From Monoraphidium neglectum (lineage: Eukaryota > Chlorophyta > Chlorophyceae > Sphaeropleales > Selenastraceae), in contig NW_014013293.1 in the NCBI RefSeq assembly GCF_000611645.1, positions 11,836 through 30,935 of the forward strand: a stretch of DNA of 19,100 nucleotides. The letters are read 5' to 3'. The notes under the pieces are model-generated. The model was not told where the DNA came from, did not search any database, and was given only the letters and a program-made list of their open reading frames with translations. Position 1 is the first letter of the stretch. The number at the start of each line of letters is the position of its first letter. Of the stretch, positions 10,247 to 18,792 are shown in pieces. Position numbers and translations under genes: made by a program.

Positions 10247-11311
10247 GAGAGGCACGCGGCCTGCTCTTTCACCTGCAGGAGAGCCTGCGGGCCGGCGCCA
10301 GGGGGTTCCACCCCAGCCGCCAACGGCAGCGGTCGCAGCAGCCTTCCGGTGGCGGGCACCACCCCTGGAGCCGTGGCGCCGGCGACGCCGGGGGCAGCGC
10401 ATGGCTGGAGCGGCCGCACCGCAGCGGGGCGGCAGCAGTCACAGGACCAGGACGCCTGCGCCCCGATGCCGCCGGCCTCGGCGGGGCGCCCCGGCGCGCT
10501 GCTGCCTCACGCGCCGCTGTCGCTCCCGCCAGCGAAGTGGAGCCCGGGGGAGGTGCGGCGGTGGGTGTGCGAGGCCGGCGGCGGGCGCTTCCAAGCGGCG
10601 GCGGCGGCGCTGCCGCCCTCTGTGGACGGCAAGGCCTTCACGCGCTTCCCAGAGGTGGGGCCCAACCGACTGTCTTGCGGGCAGCGGGCCAGGAGGGTCC
10701 GCATGAAGAGCGCCGCTCAACCAGGCGGCTGGTCGGCTTGAGCAGGCGCGTGCATGGGGGCTGTGCTGTTTGATTGGCAGATGTCAGCCCGGCGACGATG
10801 CAGCAGACCCCCTTTCACTGATGCTGCACACAACTCTTTTTGTTAATCGCCCACGACGGGGTCTTCCTCCTGCTAACCTCCGCCGCTCTGCTCCGCCCTC
10901 CCGCCAGGTGCGCTTCAAGCAGCTGTTTGGGTCCGACGGCGCGGCGGCGAAGCGCGGCCACGCGCTCTATGAGCTGTTCAGGGAGGAGGTGCGCGGGGCG
11001 AGGGGGTGCGACGCGGGCTGGTTTGCGACATGGGCCGCTGCAGCGATGCGGCGCGCAAAGAGAGGGCATGACACGCAGAGATTCGGGACAAGCGGTCGGC
11101 CATGGCTGTATGGCCACCTGTGCACCTATCGGCCATGTGCGCCACGCAACCCTCAGCCACATGGCCTGCTGACAATTGTCTGCTGCAGGTGCGAGCCCAC
11201 AGCGCCCAGCGGCTGGGGCAGGCGCAGGCGCAGGCAGGCCGCGACGTGGGGCCGCAGGCGGACAGCGGGGCGGCCGGGCGGCGGCGTCAAAGCGGCGGCA
11301 GCTGGGCTTGA
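7262..11311 (+). CDS. Kinesin motor protein, kinesin-13/KIF24-like, with C-terminal SAM-like domain
   Basis: The nine exons are 7262-7297, 7437-7565, 7880-8092, 8329-8735, 8921-9164, 9437-9647, 9978-10654, 10908-10988 and 11189-11311, giving 2121 nt (706 residues plus stop) with all phases consistent. The motor begins VFARKRPIFQDEADAGEFDV at residue 56. It has the P-loop GQTGSGKS (156-163), switch I NPGSSRSH (across the exon 4/5 junction, near 257-264), switch II VDLAGSE (310-316), AEINSGLATLKEC, VPYRESTLSRLMKRVL, and VVVIATVSP followed by DTEATLNTLRHAA near 414-426. The N-terminal position of the motor and the VRKRP/EFDV/VH.....DL pattern are those of the kinesin-13 and KIF24 group, which depolymerise microtubules and act in spindle and cilium length control. 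After the motor come a Gln tract (489-503), a disordered linker and a SAM-like fold (about 598-665). Exons 1-2 are the least certain: the exon 2 acceptor could instead be 7358. The last 40 residues are polar. Confidence 0.88.
10202..10246 (+). repeat. (CAG)14-CAA polyglutamine tract in the kinesin
   Basis: Fourteen CAG codons followed by one CAA encode 15 glutamines in the linker between the kinesin motor and the SAM-like domain. The near-pure CAG run indicates recent slippage rather than conserved protein sequence. Confidence 0.95.
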
Positions 11312-12244
11312 GGCCGCGGGTGCGCGTGGTGTGGATCGTCGTCATGTGCTGCGGTTGGCTCGCTTGGGCCGGGCGCGTGCTGTTGTTGCATATGTGCAGC
11401 CTATCAAACATGGATCGCCTTCTGGTGACCCTTTCTGCTGCAGTCAAGCAGCATTCACGTACGGTCTGCTGACCCACACCCACTTGGAATTGTTTGTCCA
11501 CATAAAACGTTTTTGACCTTGGGTGACAGCCCTCAATATGTGCACCTCTGGTCATCATGACAGCTCCAGGTTGCACTCATGACTGCTTGCCGTGTGGCTG
11601 CCTGCGCAAGGCCATGGCATGAGCCAGATCCTGCATCACACTTAGCGTCAAGGCGGCGCCCAACGCGGCCGTTGCTATGCCGAAGGCATCTCAAGGGGCA
11701 CGCGGGCATCGACAATAACACCTGGCTGGGCCAGCGCTACTGGGATTCCGTGCAGCGCCGTCCAAGGAGCGTGCGCCCGCCGCCCCACCTCTGAGGCAAA
11801 AGCGCCACGCGTCCAACCGCTCAGCACGTGGTCGCTGACACGTGCCGCAAAGATGTTTCACCGCGCTGCAGCACCACCGTGACACTCAGAGTGAAGCCAC
11901 CAATCGCAGCACCCAACTCTGCTGCTCTGCTGCCCCCCACAAGCACCCCCACGGTACATGCCCCGCGCATCGCTGTTGCATCAGCGGCTGCCACGCCCGC
12001 GCCGCCTGTGCTGAGCGAGCGTGAAAGCCCGCCTACCGTATAAAAGCGTATCGAGCAGGCACCGATTACGACCAGATTAAAAGCAGGGTTTGCAGCGTCG
12101 GCCACACAGGGCGGCACAGCGACGCGCAAGGAAATGCTCCAGGCAGTCAGTTGGACGTCATGCCGTTCCACCTGCAAGCAGTATAGGCAGAGCTGCGCTT
12201 GATGCGGCCCACCAAAAGCAAATCACGAAACACAAGCCCCGCCC
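11312..12244. other. Convergent intergenic region, kinesin (+) and Mini-RNase III (-)
   Basis: This 930-base stretch holds the 3' UTRs of two convergent genes. I found no TGTAA signal in the sense of either gene, so the poly(A) sites are not located. Open frames at minus 11821-12177 and plus 11828-12043 overlap each other, start at non-ATG codons and match no family I know. A TATAAAAG motif occurs at 12039-12046 (+) with no recognisable gene directly behind it. Confidence 0.5.
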
Positions 12245-13713
12245 TCAGCCCTCAGTGGTTGCTGAGCCAGGCGGGGCCGCGGAGCCGTTGCCGTCCCCAG
12301 GGGCCGCCACCGCGCCGCTCTCTAGCATCTGGGCGGCGAGCAGCTGCAGGCGCTGCGGATCAGTCATGTGGAGGTAGCCCACCTAGGGGTTCAGAATTCG
12401 GGGTTGAGGTTTGGGGTTGCGGGGGCAGGTGATTGTTTGGAAGGCAAATTGATGCGGCGGGGTGTTCATGAGAGGGCGCCAGGCTGAGGCCCCGCCATAG
12501 AGGCGTGCAGCCAGTCAGACCAGCAGCTGCCTCGCGCCACCGCACACAGCGAAACGTGGCCGCATTCGGCACAAGCCTCGTGACAAGCGCCACCTGCCTG
12601 ATTGGGGTCGCTGCCACCATTGAAGGCATTGCTTGCTGCAGTCACGCCTCCAGCGCACAGCCTGCCAGCCACGCTTCATGCGCCCCCAATCCCTTCCCAC
12701 CGCGTGCACACAGGCAGCCGCGCACCCATGCCTCCAACAGAACTTCAACGCCCTAATCCACCCCGCCCAGCCGTGATCATGCGAGCACCCACCAGCGCCT
12801 CGAGCGCCGTGGCCCTGCGGTACGTCCTCTCGGCGCCGGCGCGGCTGAAGCGCGTCCGCATGCGCACGTGCTGCTTGCGGCCCGCCCACTGCAGCAGCGC
12901 CGCCTCGTGGGGTGCCAGGGCGCCGCTGGCCATTAGCCAGTCGTGGTACGCGGCCTGGCCAGGGGTTCAGAGGGGCCGCTACAATTCTCAGCTCTCGTAT
13001 GGTAGTAGGACAGGACCGCCGAGGCCGGCGGCGGCTGCCAGCACAATGCGGTATTCAAAGGCAGTCGCTCTGTCGAGGGCTTCCGCAATAGGTGACTAGC
13101 CTCGCGCGGGCGAGCGAGGCGCTGCGGTGGGCGCGAGGGCGCACCTGGCCCTCTGCGGAGACGTGGGGCCGCACGGCTGCCAGGTAGCGGCTGTGGTGCT
13201 TCGGCGGCACGTAGGCGGCGCGGCGCACGTAGAGCTGGGGCGCGCGGCGGGGGCAGGCGGCAGGGGCGCAAGGAGGCGTGGCGTACAGGGAGCGGAGAGG
13301 GGTAAGTTGCAACACGCCTGTTGTGCCCCGCATCGCCATTGTTGGTGGCACACAGTGGACGCACATGCCGTCGCCCGCAACGAGCACAGCAAGCGGGTGG
13401 AGCGAGCATACAAGCAATAACTCAGCACGGCACTGCCCACCTCCCACACGGCATCGCCCAGGTATGCCAGGGACACCGCATGGTGCCGCCGCTCAAAGTC
13501 ATACAAGCCGCCGTCGGCCTGCACCGCTGCAGCTGCTGCTGCCGCCGCTTCGGTTGCTGAAGGTGCTATATCTGAGTGTGATGATCGCTCAGGCGATGAT
13601 GGGCCGGCCCCACCAGCAGCAGTTGCAGCAGCAGCAGCTGTGACGGCGGGATGGCGCACGGTACGCCGCTCGATCACAGGTCGTGTCACCCCTCTGGTGC
13701 AGTGCAGGGCCAT
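12245..13713 (-). CDS. Mini-ribonuclease III-like protein, probably chloroplast
   Basis: The four exons in transcript order are 13713-13441, 13234-13145, 12954-12793 and 12382-12245, giving 663 nt (220 residues plus stop). All introns are phase 0 and GT-AG. The single RNase III domain starts at about residue 71. Its signature SLAYLGDAVWELYVRR spans the exon 1/2 junction and matches the LAYLGDAVYELYVR motif of bacterial MrnC. A KHHSRYLAAVRPHVSAEGQ segment follows, then GRKQHVRMRTRFSRAG and YRRATALEALVGYLHM, the second signature. The predicted catalytic acids D87 and E173 are both kept. No double-stranded RNA binding domain follows, as expected for Mini-III, which trims 23S rRNA; plant relatives (RNC3/RNC4) act in the chloroplast. 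Residues 1 to about 65 are Arg/Ala/Ser-rich and fit a plastid transit peptide. ATG 13713 was chosen as the only ATG giving such a leader in frame. Confidence 0.87.
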
Positions 13714-13968
13714 CACAACGCCCTGCACTGATTGGTACAAAATACTCGCGCCGGCGACCTGCACAAGCCTCACAAGCTATGGGCGCCAGCAGGCAGCATC
13801 AAATCCTCGTCGAGCGGAGTGGCAACCAACGGGGCAGCGATGCATATGATCTGCTCAGCACCCTGCGTGATGTTCTCCCATATGTAACGAAACCATTGTT
13901 GCAATGTACGGCTGTTAGTGGAGGATCCCGTTCGATCGCAGTTCCGACACATTGAGCTGCGAACGACG
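13714..13968. promoter_or_regulatory. Short divergent promoter, Mini-RNase III (-) and low-complexity gene (+)
   Basis: Only 255 bases separate the two start codons, so both 5' UTRs and both promoters must fit here if the starts are right. The region contains two CATATG hexamers (13843-13848 and 13880-13885) and is less GC-rich than the flanking exons. No TATA box is evident. Confidence 0.45.
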
Positions 13969-16277
13969 ATGGTGGCCGCAGTCGCGAGACTCGGGAGCTT
14001 CAAGCTCACAGATGATGCGTTTGCAGAAGAGCACGGCGACGATGACGGCGAGCTCGCGCCGCGGGACGCGCTGTCAGGTGCGCCATGCTGATGCAGCTGT
14101 GCTTTGTTCATGCCATTCATTGAAAGCGTTTGTCTTGCCTTGTGCAAGTCATAGGGCTGAGGTTCGCCAAGGGGTATCGCCGGCGGCCCGCCGGGCCACG
14201 CCGGTAGTGTCGGTGACGACCCAAAATTCACCGTGCGTCACCCCACCGTCCGCCGAGCCTGTGCGTCGCCGTTGCCGCCAACCCCGCAGCGCCTGCCAAG
14301 CACCCAGCTGAAGCACTGGAGAGCGAGCGTGCTGCGAAGCGCCCTCATATAGATGGAGACCTGACAGCGGACGTGGCGTTTTCGACCGGGGCAACAACTG
14401 GGGCCGCGCCAGGCGCGGCGCCTGCGGCCAGGGACCAGCGCCAGCACAGCAGCGGCCGCAGCCACACTCACCATCACCACCACCACAGCACAGTGGTGTC
14501 ACCGCGATCCAGCGCGGCCGCCACCAGGGACCAGGGCGGCGGCGGCGGCGCGCGCTGGCGCGGGCTGCGGCCGCTGCTAGGCTGGGCGCGCCGCGGCAGC
14601 AGCACCAGCGAGGGACGCGGCGGCGCGGCTGCGGCAGCAGAAGGTAGAAGCGGCCAGGAAGCGGCGGTGGCGGCGCTCACAGCGGCCATCTTTGCACGTG
14701 TGGTCGAGCGGGCAGAGGCCGAGTCGGCGCGTGGCGACCTTCAGGCTGCGGCGGCGCGCACGGTATTGCTTGGCAGCGGCGCGGGCGCGGCCAGGGGTGT
14801 CACCCCGGCGGCGCCCGTCACCCCGTGCCCCTCCCTCGCAGACTCCTCAGTGCACGGGCCCCTTGAAGCCGCCCCCCAAGCAGAACACCCTGCATGCGAG
14901 ACGGCCGCAAAGGTAGGGGGCGGCGACGCGTCGCGCCTTGCGCCGGCCGCAGTGGCCAATTTGGACGAGCAGGGGATCATCTCAATGACGAGTGGCCAGG
15001 AGGTCACTGGATCCCGGGAGCCGCCACCAACGCCGGCCCGCAGCCGCGCCGGCGGCGATGGCGCGGCCCCGCTCGCGGCGCCGTTGCCTGCGGCGCGGTC
15101 CCAGCCGCCGACGCCCCCGGCCACGCCGCACTGGGCCGCGGCCGCGCCGCACCAGGCGCCTTCAGCGGCAACTGGCGCGGGCGCGTCGAGCAGTGGCGGC
15201 GACTCTGCCAGCGGCACGGGCAGCACGCCGCACGGCACGCCACGGCGCGGCGCGGGGTGGCGTGGGGGCGTCAGCGGCGAGCAGCTGCGGCGCGCGATGA
15301 ACGGGCTGCCGTCTGCGCCCGCGTCTGTGGCCGAAGAGGAGGGCGAGGGCGAGGAAGACGAGCAGGCAGCCACGGGTGGCGAGTGCTTGTCGCCGGAGCA
15401 GCGGTGCGCATTGGACAATGGCGGCGGGGATGCTGGTGCGGTGATTACGCCCTCCGCGGCTGCGCAGGGTGGCCCGCCGCAGCTGGGACGCGCCTCCAAC
15501 ACGCCGGTGCGCCGACAGATGGCCACTGACATCCCCATTATCCCCGAGGTGGGTTTAATGGCTCGGGACTTATCGTCGTGGCAACATCACGCGTTTACAG
15601 GTTGACATCTCTGCACCTGCCAGGCTGAACTGGGCCGGCCGCGCTGCTTGTACATTGGCTGGCAACAGGCAGTGCGGCACGCGCGCGGCGGCGCGTTGTG
15701 TGCGCATTACGCCTTGCTCCTGGTCAACCAATGAAACGGCTTACGACTGCAAGCATGCCAACCCTTGTGCCCCACGGCACGCCGCACCCCATTATGTGAC
15801 GCCGTCTTTACCCAGGACGCTGCCGTCGAGACGTCAGAGGACGAGGTCGGGGAGCCTGACCTGACCCTCGGCGCCCACCTGCCCTCCCTGCGCCTCAACG
15901 CCCCCGTTGGCGGCAGCGGCAGCCTCGCGTTCGAGGAGGCCTTCGGCGCCCGCAGCCACACGCCGCTGGACGAGATCGCGCTGATGCGCAGCAGCAGCCG
16001 CGGCAGCACGCCCCGCGGCGGCGCCGGTGCGCAAGAGGGCGGGCAGTTCCGAGGTGGCGGGGGCAGCCTGTTTGGCGGAGGGGCGTCGGCGAGCCGCGCC
16101 TCGAGCACGTGCTCTTCAATAGATAGACCAGACCCGGCAGAGCTGTCATCCTTCACTCTCGCCGCATCAAACGCGGCGACGGCGGGGTCGTGCGCGCTCG
16201 CGCCGCTGGGGGCCCCTGCACTGGCGGCCGCCGGCGATGGCGGGAGCGGCGACGGCAGCGGCAATGGCAGCGGCAAT

Positions 16278-16325
<48 letters not shown>

Positions 16326-16361
16326 AGCAACGGCAACAGCAACGGCAGCGGCAACAGCAAT

Positions 16362-16397
<36 letters not shown>

Positions 16398-16490
16398 GGC
16401 GGCCGCGGCGGGAGCGGTGTTGGGGGCGGGTTCAAGGCGCCGCACCGGCTGTCCTACAGCTCGAGGACAGGCGGCGGCAGCTTCACCATT

Positions 16491-16554
<64 letters not shown>

Positions 16555-17003
16555 TGCAGCAGCAGCAGCTGTCGGTCCAGACACTGTCGCCATTCAACGA
16601 TGCACGGGTTTCGTCAGCCGCTGCGGCCCGGACGCCGCCCGAGCGGCAGGTAAAGCAGCTATCGCCGCCTCCGACCCCGATTGCGACCGTCCCGAGCGCC
16701 CCGGGCCCCACAGCGCTGCAGCCGGCGGCTTCCGCAGGGCCCGGTGCGTACCTGCCAAACGCGGCGGTGACGGAGCTGCCCGCCAGCCAGCGCGACGCGT
16801 TCTGGGACGCCGACGCGGGCGCGGACAGCCCCGTGGCGGCGCTGTCAGGGGAGGGGAAGGGCTCTGCGCTGCGGCTGCCCTCCCTTGACGCGCCGCCGTC
16901 GCTCCTGGGCCGGGACGCGGCGGGAGCACCCCGCCGCCGCCGCGCGCCGTTCTGGGCCTGTGGATGCCTGTCTGCCCCGGCAGTGGATGGGGAGCAGGAA
17001 TAG
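13969..17003 (+). CDS. Unrecognised low-complexity protein with GN/SN and polyQ tracts
   Basis: The three exons are 13969-14077, 14290-15548 and 15816-17003 (phases 1 and 0), giving 2556 nt (851 residues plus stop). I recognise no domain. The N-terminus is ordinary coding sequence (LGSFKLTDDAFAEEHGDDD, then ALESERAAKRPHIDGDLTAD), including a small basic patch. The rest is mostly predicted disorder: a His6 run (97-102), Ala/Gly/Pro-rich stretches with many SP/TP sites (for example PPTPPATP and TPHGTPRRG), acidic blocks (EEEGEGEEDE and ETSEDEVGE), a GN/SN repeat (about 597-651), and Gln21 (682-702) followed by LQQQQL. The C-terminus has RRRR (829-832) then APFWACGCLS, a basic cluster beside two cysteines that could be lipidated. 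That is inference only. Exon 3 ends in a clean stop. A regulatory or scaffold protein is possible, but nothing in the sequence proves a function. Confidence 0.75.
16236..16399 (+). repeat. Degenerate GGCAAC/AGCAAC hexanucleotide repeat
   Basis: About 27 hexamer units in frame encode (GS/GN)n then (SN)n. The units shift from GGCAGC/GGCAAT through pure GGCAAC to AGCAAC, so the array looks as if it expanded in steps. It keeps all three frames of both strands open, which creates spurious reading frames such as Leu-Pro and Ala-Thr repeats. Confidence 0.93.
16491..16568 (+). repeat. (CAG)21 polyglutamine tract with CTG interruption
   Basis: Twenty-one uninterrupted CAG codons are followed by CTG and four more CAG codons, in frame in the low-complexity gene. 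The run is pure at DNA level, so it is probably length-polymorphic. Confidence 0.96.
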
Positions 17004-18413
17004 GGCCCGCACGCAGGTAGGGGGATTTTGGAGGCACCTGCACTGAGTTGCGGGCCTCTGACGTACACCAAACTTTTAGAGCAAGAACCAGGGGGGTCTC
17101 AGCTCCCCTGCCTTACTGGCTGCCGGCATCAGTGGTGAGTTGCGGCGGGTGGCGCAGCCCCGCGGCTGCGGCAATAAACTCCTCCCTGTTGACTGGCGGC
17201 ACCGCCAAAGGACGTCACGTTTTGCGTACGCTTGGCGGATGAGCGGGAGAGGCACCGGCGGCGGCAGCGCTTTCCCCGTTTGCCTGCATCGTCATCGCCA
17301 GCAATATAGTTGCATCCCTCAGAACTTTGATGTCATCCACATACTTAATATCGCCGTTGTTGGGTGTGCAGGCAAGGCGCTTTATTTTGCTGCCTCTTGC
17401 CACAAGCGATGGATGGTCGATGTGAATGTCACATCACGTACCGCAGTGACTGCCACGTGCTATCGCAAGAGAGTACTGCCAGATACTATCAAAAGAGCAC
17501 ACAGATCGTGTCAGAGGGTGCGCAGCACAAAGGTGTGCGCCTTCACGCTGGTTTGCTTGTAGCTCTGACACGAGGGCGGGCTGTTGAGCGACGCCCGCCC
17601 GCATCAAACCTGAAGGAACCTGGGCCAGCTGTGTCTTTGACCGACCTTCGATGATTTTTGCGCCGCTGCTCCCGTTCTGTAGTGGATGCCTCCTAGTCTT
17701 CTCTACCAGGCACCCCACCTCTGCTTTGTCGGAACGCCACCATGTCGCCAGGCGTTCCTTTTTCCACCACAACAGGAGGCACAAAAGAGGTTCGAGGCCG
17801 CACGGCGTGTCTGCTGCGTCGGTGCGCTGTCAGGATTGCAGCAACGCCGCCAGATGCTACGGCGTGCTGGCATGTGATGCCCAGCAATCACCGAGTGATG
17901 GCTTCGAGCCAGGGTGCCCAGCAGGCTTGCAGCCGTGGCATATACATGCGGGCGTTTGGCAGACTCTTGATGATTTTGGAGGGCTTGACTGAGAGCTCAC
18001 GCAATCAGAAAGTGTCACCCACGCCCCCATTGCTAGATGTGAGCGCTCGCCTGGTATGCAGTGCCCCTCTTTTGGAGCCGTGGCAGTACTTGCTGTAGGT
18101 TTGTGCCTGCGTCCAAGGCTTTCTTGCACTCACATTTGCCCACATTACAGCATCAAGTAATGATCTCACAATAATCAGAAGACTCAAATGACTTATGAGC
18201 CGTCGACATGTGCAGCCCTGTCAGCACCTGCCGTACCCGATTGGGCCGTCGGGGGGTCGGCTCCGGCTGACTCCCTGAAGTGAGGGCTGGGCCTGACCAG
18301 GAGATGCGGCTGAACAGGCCAAGGGCCTGTTGCGGGTTGGTGGTTGCTCCATCACCATCACAGCACTCATACCGACACTTCCGCCCCGCAGCCAGGCCAG
18401 CTGACGGACACAC

Positions 18414-18433
18414 TGGCAAACAATTGTTTGCCA
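18414..18433. repeat. 20-bp perfect palindrome
   Basis: TGGCAAACAATTGTTTGCCA is identical to its reverse complement over all 20 bases, centred on AATT. It lies in the convergent intergenic region, about 360 nt beyond the coiled-coil gene stop. Confidence 0.9.
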
Positions 18434-18740
18434 CGCACATGCAGCACGTTTCTTTGAAAACCCTGGTCCGCACGCCACCTGCGCATGCGCGGCATCTCCG
18501 AATTGCAGAACGCTCAGCAACCTGCATTTTCTGTCACAATTGTGAGGGTAATCCTACATCTGTATCATTCAGCTCCGCAAGTGCAACAGCGCCCGCCATG
18601 CGTACCGCAAGCACGAGCTACACCACCATTCTGCCCCGGTGACGCTGAATCATGATAGTCACCACCCCCCATTATCAGCCTGCGGCGAGCTGAAAGTAAC
18701 CCCTCGTAACCCCACAATGAGCCTTAACAAAGCGGCAGCT

Positions 18741-18745
18741 TTACA
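18741..18745 (-). promoter_or_regulatory. Candidate UGUAA poly(A) signal, coiled-coil gene
   Basis: TGTAA on the minus strand lies 47 nt after the coiled-coil stop. The context TGTGTAAAG resembles TTGTAAAG after the RSPH14-like gene. A second TGTAA occurs at 18145-18149 (-), which would give a more usual 3' UTR of about 650 nt. Confidence 0.4.
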
Positions 18746-18792
18746 CAGCAGCACCGATGCCGCCGCCGCAGCAGCTGCGGCAGCAGCGCCCG

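Larger units (their letters stand above)
17004..18792. other. Convergent intergenic region, low-complexity gene (+) and coiled-coil gene (-)
   Basis: About 1.8 kb without a supported gene, less GC-rich than the exons. An AATAAA occurs at 17173-17178 (+), 170 nt after the low-complexity stop, but chlorophytes normally use UGUAA, so this is weak. Open frames of 100-120 codons (plus 17651-17992, minus 17434-17784, plus 18280-18642) show no family resemblance, transit peptide or splice structure. A 20-bp perfect palindrome sits at 18414-18433. Confidence 0.5.

Noticed and set aside
11821..12177. 118-codon minus-strand frame downstream of Mini-RNase III
   Set aside because: Starts at a non-ATG codon, follows a complete stop of the upstream gene, and shows no recognisable motif; most likely 3' UTR.
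14741..15538. 265-codon minus-strand open frame
   Set aside because: It is a mirror of the low-complexity exon 2 in the opposite strand. The plus frame has matching splice phases at both ends and this one has none.
15707..16435. Minus-strand frame with long Leu and Leu-Pro runs
   Set aside because: Produced entirely by the hexanucleotide repeat read backwards; not a membrane protein.
17789..17799. tRNA B-box-like GGTTCGAGGCC
   Set aside because: No A box or acceptor stem at the right distance, so no cloverleaf can be drawn.
17651..17992. 113-codon plus-strand frame in the right intergenic region
   Set aside because: Composition is not coding-like (many His, Cys, Arg), there is no splice or family support, and an equally long frame runs on the other strand.
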